From: Quinella sp. 2Q5
Lineage (GTDB): Bacteria > Bacillota > Negativicutes > Selenomonadales > Selenomonadaceae
Assembly: GCA_015206785.1 (NCBI GenBank)
Contig: JADEZQ010000007.1
Location: 1-64,000, forward strand
Length of the DNA: 64,000 nt
Reading direction: 5' to 3'
Shown: positions 60,197 through 64,000 of the stretch, piece by piece
Layout of the letters: every line of letters starts with the position of its first letter
Numbering within the stretch: the first letter of the stretch is position 1
Program-made: the position numbers and the translations under genes
The notes under the pieces: model-generated
The model's database searches: none
What the model saw: the letters and a program-made list of their open reading frames with translations, nothing else
Told to the model about the DNA's origin: nothing

Positions 60197-62865
60197 AAAT
60201 CACAGGTTTAACCGACGCTCAAGTTCAAGAGGCTAAGGCGAAGTTCGGCGACAACTCCATCACCGAACAGGCGCGCGAAGGCTTCTGGGACAAGCTCAAA
60301 GGCAACTTCGACGACCCGATAATCAAGATACTGATCTTCGCTTTGATCCTCAACGTGTTCTTCGCGTTCATGGGCAAGGCGGAGTGGTACGAATCCGTCG
60401 GCATCGCAATGGCGGTTTTGTTGGCAACGCTGGTGTCGACGTTCTCCGAGTACAAAAACGAAAGCGCATTCCAAAAACTTCAGGGCGAGGCGTCGCTCAT
60501 CAAGTGCAAGGTCTATCGCAACGGCGTCGTCACTGAAATCCCCATCAACGATATCACAATGGGCGACTGCGTTCTTCTTCAGACCGGCGACAAAATTCCC
60601 GCCGACGGCGTCATCATCGACGGCTCAATCAACGTCGACCAATCGATCTTGAACGGCGAGGCGAAGGAGGAGGAGAAAACTCCCGCGCCAAACGAAACTG
60701 CCGAGGCTGAATCCGCGCAGAGCACCGACTTCCTCAACCCGCACAAAGTTTTTCGCGCGGCTGTCGTTGCCGGCGGCTCGGCTGTCATGCGCACCGTCAC
60801 GCTCGGCGACAACACCGTCTACGGAAAAATCGCCGGCGAACTGCAAATTGACGAAGACCGCGACACGCCGCTCAAGCTCAAACTCGGCGACCTTGCCGAC
60901 CAAATTTCCAAGTTCGGTTACATCGGCGGTATCGCCATCGCCGTCGCGTTCATGTTCGAACGCATTGCCATTCAACACAACTTCGATTGGGCGCAGATGT
61001 CCGCGTTCTGTTCGGATTGGATGAACGTGCTCAACAGCCTCGTCGAAGCCGTCATGCTCGCGGTTATCATCATCGTCATGGCGGTGCCCGAAGGTTTGCC
61101 GCTTATGATTGCAATCGTCTCGGCGCAGAACATGGGCAAAATGCTCAAAGACAACGTCCTCGTCCGCAAGATTTCCGGCATTGAAACCGCGGGCAGTCTG
61201 AACCTGCTGTTCAGCGACAAGACCGGCACCATCACCAAAGGTTTGCTCGAAGTCGTCACGTTCCTGGACGGCACCGCAAAGTTCACGGAGACCTTCGACA
61301 AAGTCGGCGGCAAGTTGCAGTCGCTGATATCGCTGTCGATTCGCTTCAACAACGGAGCCGTCATCACCGGCGACAAAATCGTCGGCGGCAACATGACCGA
61401 CCGCGCACTTCTCGGCTTCATCATCGGCAAGGACAGCGCACCCAACGTGAGCGTCGTCGACACCGTTCCCTTCGACAGCGCGAAGAAGTATTCAATGGCT
61501 CGCGTCACGGGCGATTATAATCTTTGGCTCATCAAGGGTGCGCCCGAACGTCTGCTTGAAAAATGCACCTACTACTACGACAGCAACGGCACGCGGCAGA
61601 AGCTTTCCTCCACCGCCGAGATTAACGCCAAGATTGACGAACTTGCCAACCGCGCGATAAGAACTCTCGCGCTCGTGACGTATGACGGCGAAATTGTCAA
61701 CGGCGAAATCCCCGACACGGGCTTGACGTTCGTCGGCGTCACCGGTATCCGCGACGACGTTCGCCCCGACGCCATCAAAGCCATCGAACAAGTTCACAGC
61801 GCGGGCGTGCAAGTCGTTATGATCACCGGCGACCGCAAGGAGACTGCGCAAGCGATTGCCAAGGAAGCCGGCTTGATTGAGATTGACGACGCCATCGTCA
61901 TCACCAGCGCGGAACTCAACGCAATGAGCGACGAGGAAGTCAAGCAGAAACTTCCGAAGTTGCGCGTCATTGCCCGTGCATTGCCCACCGACAAGAGCCG
62001 CCTCGTTCGTCTGGCGCAGGAGTTGAACCTCGTCGTCGGTATGACCGGTGACGGCGTCAACGACTCGCCCGCGCTCAAGAAAGCTGACGTCGGCTTCGCA
62101 ATGGGCGGCGGCACCGAAGTCGCCAAGGAAGCCAGCGAAATCGTCATCCTCGACGACAACTTCAAATCCATCGGCAAGGCGATTCTCTACGGGCGGACAA
62201 TCTTCAACTCCATCCGCAAGTTCATCATCTTCCAGCTCACCATCAACGTCGGCGCGGTGCTCATATCGTTCGTGTGCCCGCTGTTGGGATTGGAAAACCC
62301 GCTGTCCATCACGCAAATCCTCTGGGTCAATCTGGTCATGGATACGCTGGCGGCTCTTGCCTTCGGCGGAGAACCCGCGCTTGATCGTTTCATGAACGAG
62401 GCACCCAAACGCCGCGACGAAAAAATCATCAACCCCTACATGTTCTCGGCGATTGGCACCGGCTCACTTTGGGGCTTCGCAATGGGTCTGGTCTTCCTGC
62501 TCACGGACTTCTCCCGCGACCACTTCCGCGACGTCAACCCCGAAGGCGTCAACTTCACCTTCGGCGGCGACAGCGTCTACGTCTTGACGGGTTACTTCGC
62601 GTTCTTCATCTTCATGGCGGTGTTTAACGCCTTCAACGCCCGCACCGACCGCATCAATCTCTTTGACAACATCGGCGGCAACGTCGGCTTCCTGCGCGTT
62701 ATGACTCTTATCGTCGTCGTGCAGATTGCAATGACTTACCTGGGCGGCGCGATTCTTCGTTGCTACGGTCTGACGGGCGGCGAATGGGCGTTCGTCATTG
62801 CAATGGCATTCACCATTATCCCCGTGGACATCGTGCGCAAGCTGATCGTCGGGAGCTCGACCTGA
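60193..62865 (+). CDS. Calcium-translocating P-type ATPase (PMCA type)
   Basis: An 890-aa P-type II ATPase. Actuator motif is NGEA (154-157) instead of the usual TGES; PEGLP (299-303) marks the Ca2+ site helix 4; phosphorylated Asp342 in DKTGT; MITGDRKETA; and hinge MTGDGVNDSPALKKADVGFAMG. About ten helices. These point to a Ca2+-ATPase exporting Ca2+ from the cytoplasm. The start is TTG overlapping the upstream stop (TTGA) with GGAGG about 6 nt upstream. It is flanked on both sides by glycosyltransferase genes. Confidence 0.93.
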   Translation: MKITGLTDAQVQEAKAKFGDNSITEQAREGFWDKLKGNFDDPIIKILIFALILNVFFAFMGKAEWYESVGIAMAVLLATLVSTFSEYKNESAFQKLQGEASLIKCKVYRNGVVTEIPINDITMGDCVLLQTGDKIPADGVIIDGSINVDQSILNGEAKEEEKTPAPNETAEAESAQSTDFLNPHKVFRAAVVAGGSAVMRTVTLGDNTVYGKIAGELQIDEDRDTPLKLKLGDLADQISKFGYIGGIAIAVAFMFERIAIQHNFDWAQMSAFCSDWMNVLNSLVEAVMLAVIIIVMAVPEGLPLMIAIVSAQNMGKMLKDNVLVRKISGIETAGSLNLLFSDKTGTITKGLLEVVTFLDGTAKFTETFDKVGGKLQSLISLSIRFNNGAVITGDKIVGGNMTDRALLGFIIGKDSAPNVSVVDTVPFDSAKKYSMARVTGDYNLWLIKGAPERLLEKCTYYYDSNGTRQKLSSTAEINAKIDELANRAIRTLALVTYDGEIVNGEIPDTGLTFVGVTGIRDDVRPDAIKAIEQVHSAGVQVVMITGDRKETAQAIAKEAGLIEIDDAIVITSAELNAMSDEEVKQKLPKLRVIARALPTDKSRLVRLAQELNLVVGMTGDGVNDSPALKKADVGFAMGGGTEVAKEASEIVILDDNFKSIGKAILYGRTIFNSIRKFIIFQLTINVGAVLISFVCPLLGLENPLSITQILWVNLVMDTLAALAFGGEPALDRFMNEAPKRRDEKIINPYMFSAIGTGSLWGFAMGLVFLLTDFSRDHFRDVNPEGVNFTFGGDSVYVLTGYFAFFIFMAVFNAFNARTDRINLFDNIGGNVGFLRVMTLIVVVQIAMTYLGGAILRCYGLTGGEWAFVIAMAFTIIPVDIVRKLIVGSST

Positions 62866-62866
62866 C

Positions 62867-63859
62867 ATGAAAGTTTCCGTGATCGTTCCCGTGTTCAACG
62901 CCGAAAAATTTTTGCCCGTGTGCCTGGAAAGTTTGGCGATTCAGACCCTCGGCGACTTCGAGGTCATTGTCGTGGACGACTGCTCCACCGACAACAGCGC
63001 GGCGATTGCCGAAAGCTTCTTGCCGAGATTCGACGGGCGGCTGAAAGTTCTTGTGCTCGACGAAAACACCGGTAGCGGTGCCGTCCCCCGCAATGTCGGA
63101 CTGGAGCACGCGCGCGGCGAATACGTCTTCTTCGTGGACGCCGACGACTTCCTCATCGACACCGCGCTGGAGACTCTCGTTGCCGCCGCGGACGAATATC
63201 GGGCGGACGTCGTCTACATGGAAAAATATTTTATGTGCGGCGAAGAGCCCGTGCCCGACGATTTGACAGTCGGTGCGTGGAAGGGCGGCGTGCTTCGCGA
63301 CAAAATTTTCGTCGAGCCGGGCGACATTGCCGAGCGCGTGCGCCTGTTCATGGGCAACGGTTTCTATTGGCCGCCGTGGACGAAATTCATTCGCCGCGAC
63401 CTGCTCATCGACAACGACATAAAATTTCCGCGCATGATGATTTCCGAAGACGTGGTCTGGACGTTTGAACTTTTGTGCCTGGCGAAAAAAATTTTGCGCC
63501 TGCCCGACCCGCTCTATATACAGCGCACGAACACCGCCTCAATGATGAGATGCAACCGCACGCCCGAAGAGATGACAGTCTTCCGTACGAGCCCACTGAT
63601 TAACGGCGTGGACCTGCTGGACGAATTTATGAGCGGCGTTGAATTTTTCCGACGCAACGAAGCCGTGCGCTTGCAGGTGCTCAATTTCTTCGCGCTGATG
63701 CAAATCAAAGAGATGTCCGACGCACTCAACTCGTTGCCGACGGAAGAGGCGTACGAAATTTTTCTGCGGGAGTTCGCCGCGGCCGGCAGCTCCCAACCCG
63801 CGTTGATTGCGTACCTGCTGACGATGAACCACCTTTACCGAAATGAGCTGACCAAATGA
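62867..63859 (+). CDS. GT2 family glycosyltransferase
   Basis: A 330-aa enzyme: VSVIVPVFNAEKFLPVCLESLAIQTLGDFEVIVVDDCSTDNSAAIA and DXD-type FFVDADDFLID, then FYWPPWTKFIRRDLLIDN and a TASMMR segment. Same broad type as the transferase at 59132, and it is nearly identical over its first 45 residues to the next gene. It starts one base after the Ca2+ ATPase stop. Confidence 0.92.
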   Translation: MKVSVIVPVFNAEKFLPVCLESLAIQTLGDFEVIVVDDCSTDNSAAIAESFLPRFDGRLKVLVLDENTGSGAVPRNVGLEHARGEYVFFVDADDFLIDTALETLVAAADEYRADVVYMEKYFMCGEEPVPDDLTVGAWKGGVLRDKIFVEPGDIAERVRLFMGNGFYWPPWTKFIRRDLLIDNDIKFPRMMISEDVVWTFELLCLAKKILRLPDPLYIQRTNTASMMRCNRTPEEMTVFRTSPLINGVDLLDEFMSGVEFFRRNEAVRLQVLNFFALMQIKEMSDALNSLPTEEAYEIFLREFAAAGSSQPALIAYLLTMNHLYRNELTK

Positions 63860-64000
63860 AAATTTCCGTGATCGTTCCCGTTTACAACGCCGCCCGCTAT
63901 CTGCCCGTGTGCCTGGAAAGTTTGGCGATTCAAACCTTCGACGACTTCGAGGTCATCGTCGTGGACGACTGCTCCACCGACAACAGCGCGGCGATTGCCG
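63856..64000 (+). CDS. GT2 family glycosyltransferase, N-terminal part (cut by window edge)
   Basis: About 48 residues are visible: KISVIVPVYNAARYLPVCLESLAIQTFDDFEVIVVDDCSTDNSAAIA. It overlaps the preceding gene by 4 nt (ATGA) and resembles its 5' end closely at the DNA level, so the two are a tandem duplicate. The rest lies outside the window. Confidence 0.88.
   Translation, partial: MKISVIVPVYNAARYLPVCLESLAIQTFDDFEVIVVDDCSTDNSAAIA

Overview
The window looks like a chromosomal segment of a motile, anaerobic diderm Firmicute, most likely of the Negativicutes (Selenomonas-type). Three things combined lead to this. The flagellar export operon has clostridial gene order and includes FlbD and a CheC-type FliY. 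Other genes are typical Firmicute ones (sepF, yceD-rpmF-plsX-fabK-fabD, TypA, GreA). There is also a full set of lipopolysaccharide genes (lptF, lptB, lptA, lptC, lpxL, kdsC, kdsD, kdsA, kdsB), found only in outer-membrane bearers. The DNA is GC-rich with many TTG and GTG starts behind strong ribosome binding sites. Species and taxonomy are inference; no 16S gene is present.

Layout. 1-10448 (minus): flagellar operon flbD-fliL-fliM-fliY-cheY-fliO-fliP-fliQ-fliR-flhB-(exported histidine phosphatase)-flhA-flhF. 10588-14600 (plus): typA, two copies of a 162-bp repeat, a divergent sigma-70 factor, sepF. 14603-20025 (minus): two-component system, radical SAM/SPASM enzyme, tRNA-Thr(CGU), wecB, wecA. 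20196-22280 (plus): rph, rdgB, YfcE-like phosphoesterase. 22326-25352 (minus): proS and an AAA+ ATPase. 25472-30910 (plus): yceD-rpmF-plsX-fabK-fabD, followed by a flagellar rod gene and an ABC ATPase. 30942-40704 (minus): rnhB and the LPS transport/Kdo cluster, with an unrecognised PP-loop protein inside it. 41097-42299 (plus): S41 protease. 42373-51158 (minus): purD, greA, metallo-hydrolase, YitT protein, iron alcohol dehydrogenase, small exported protein, peptide/nickel-type permeases, two unknown proteins, dhaL. 51282-52184 (plus): LysR regulator. 52251-54890 (minus): secA. 55040-64000 (plus): yhdT-panF, then a tightly packed run terD-terD-exported nucleosidase-GT2-Ca2+ P-type ATPase-GT2-GT2 that leaves the window.

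Functional themes are flagellum assembly, outer-membrane construction (Kdo synthesis, lipid A acylation, LPS export) and fatty-acid/phospholipid synthesis. Several near-consensus sigma-70 promoters (TTGACA-17-TATAAT type) and intrinsic terminators delimit the transcription units.

Most unusual signals: (1) a dispersed, three-hairpin 162-bp repeat family with compensatory stem changes, one pair of which separates kdsD from a duplicated kdsD tail; (2) an array of four 66-bp units, each with a palindrome and a -35-like box, upstream of a small exported protein gene; (3) strong over-use of the AAAATTTT palindrome in GC-rich DNA, inside and outside genes; (4) the TerD/nucleosidase/glycosyltransferase/Ca2+-ATPase operon; (5) the PP-loop protein in the LPS cluster. 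No insertion sequence, prophage or CRISPR array was seen.
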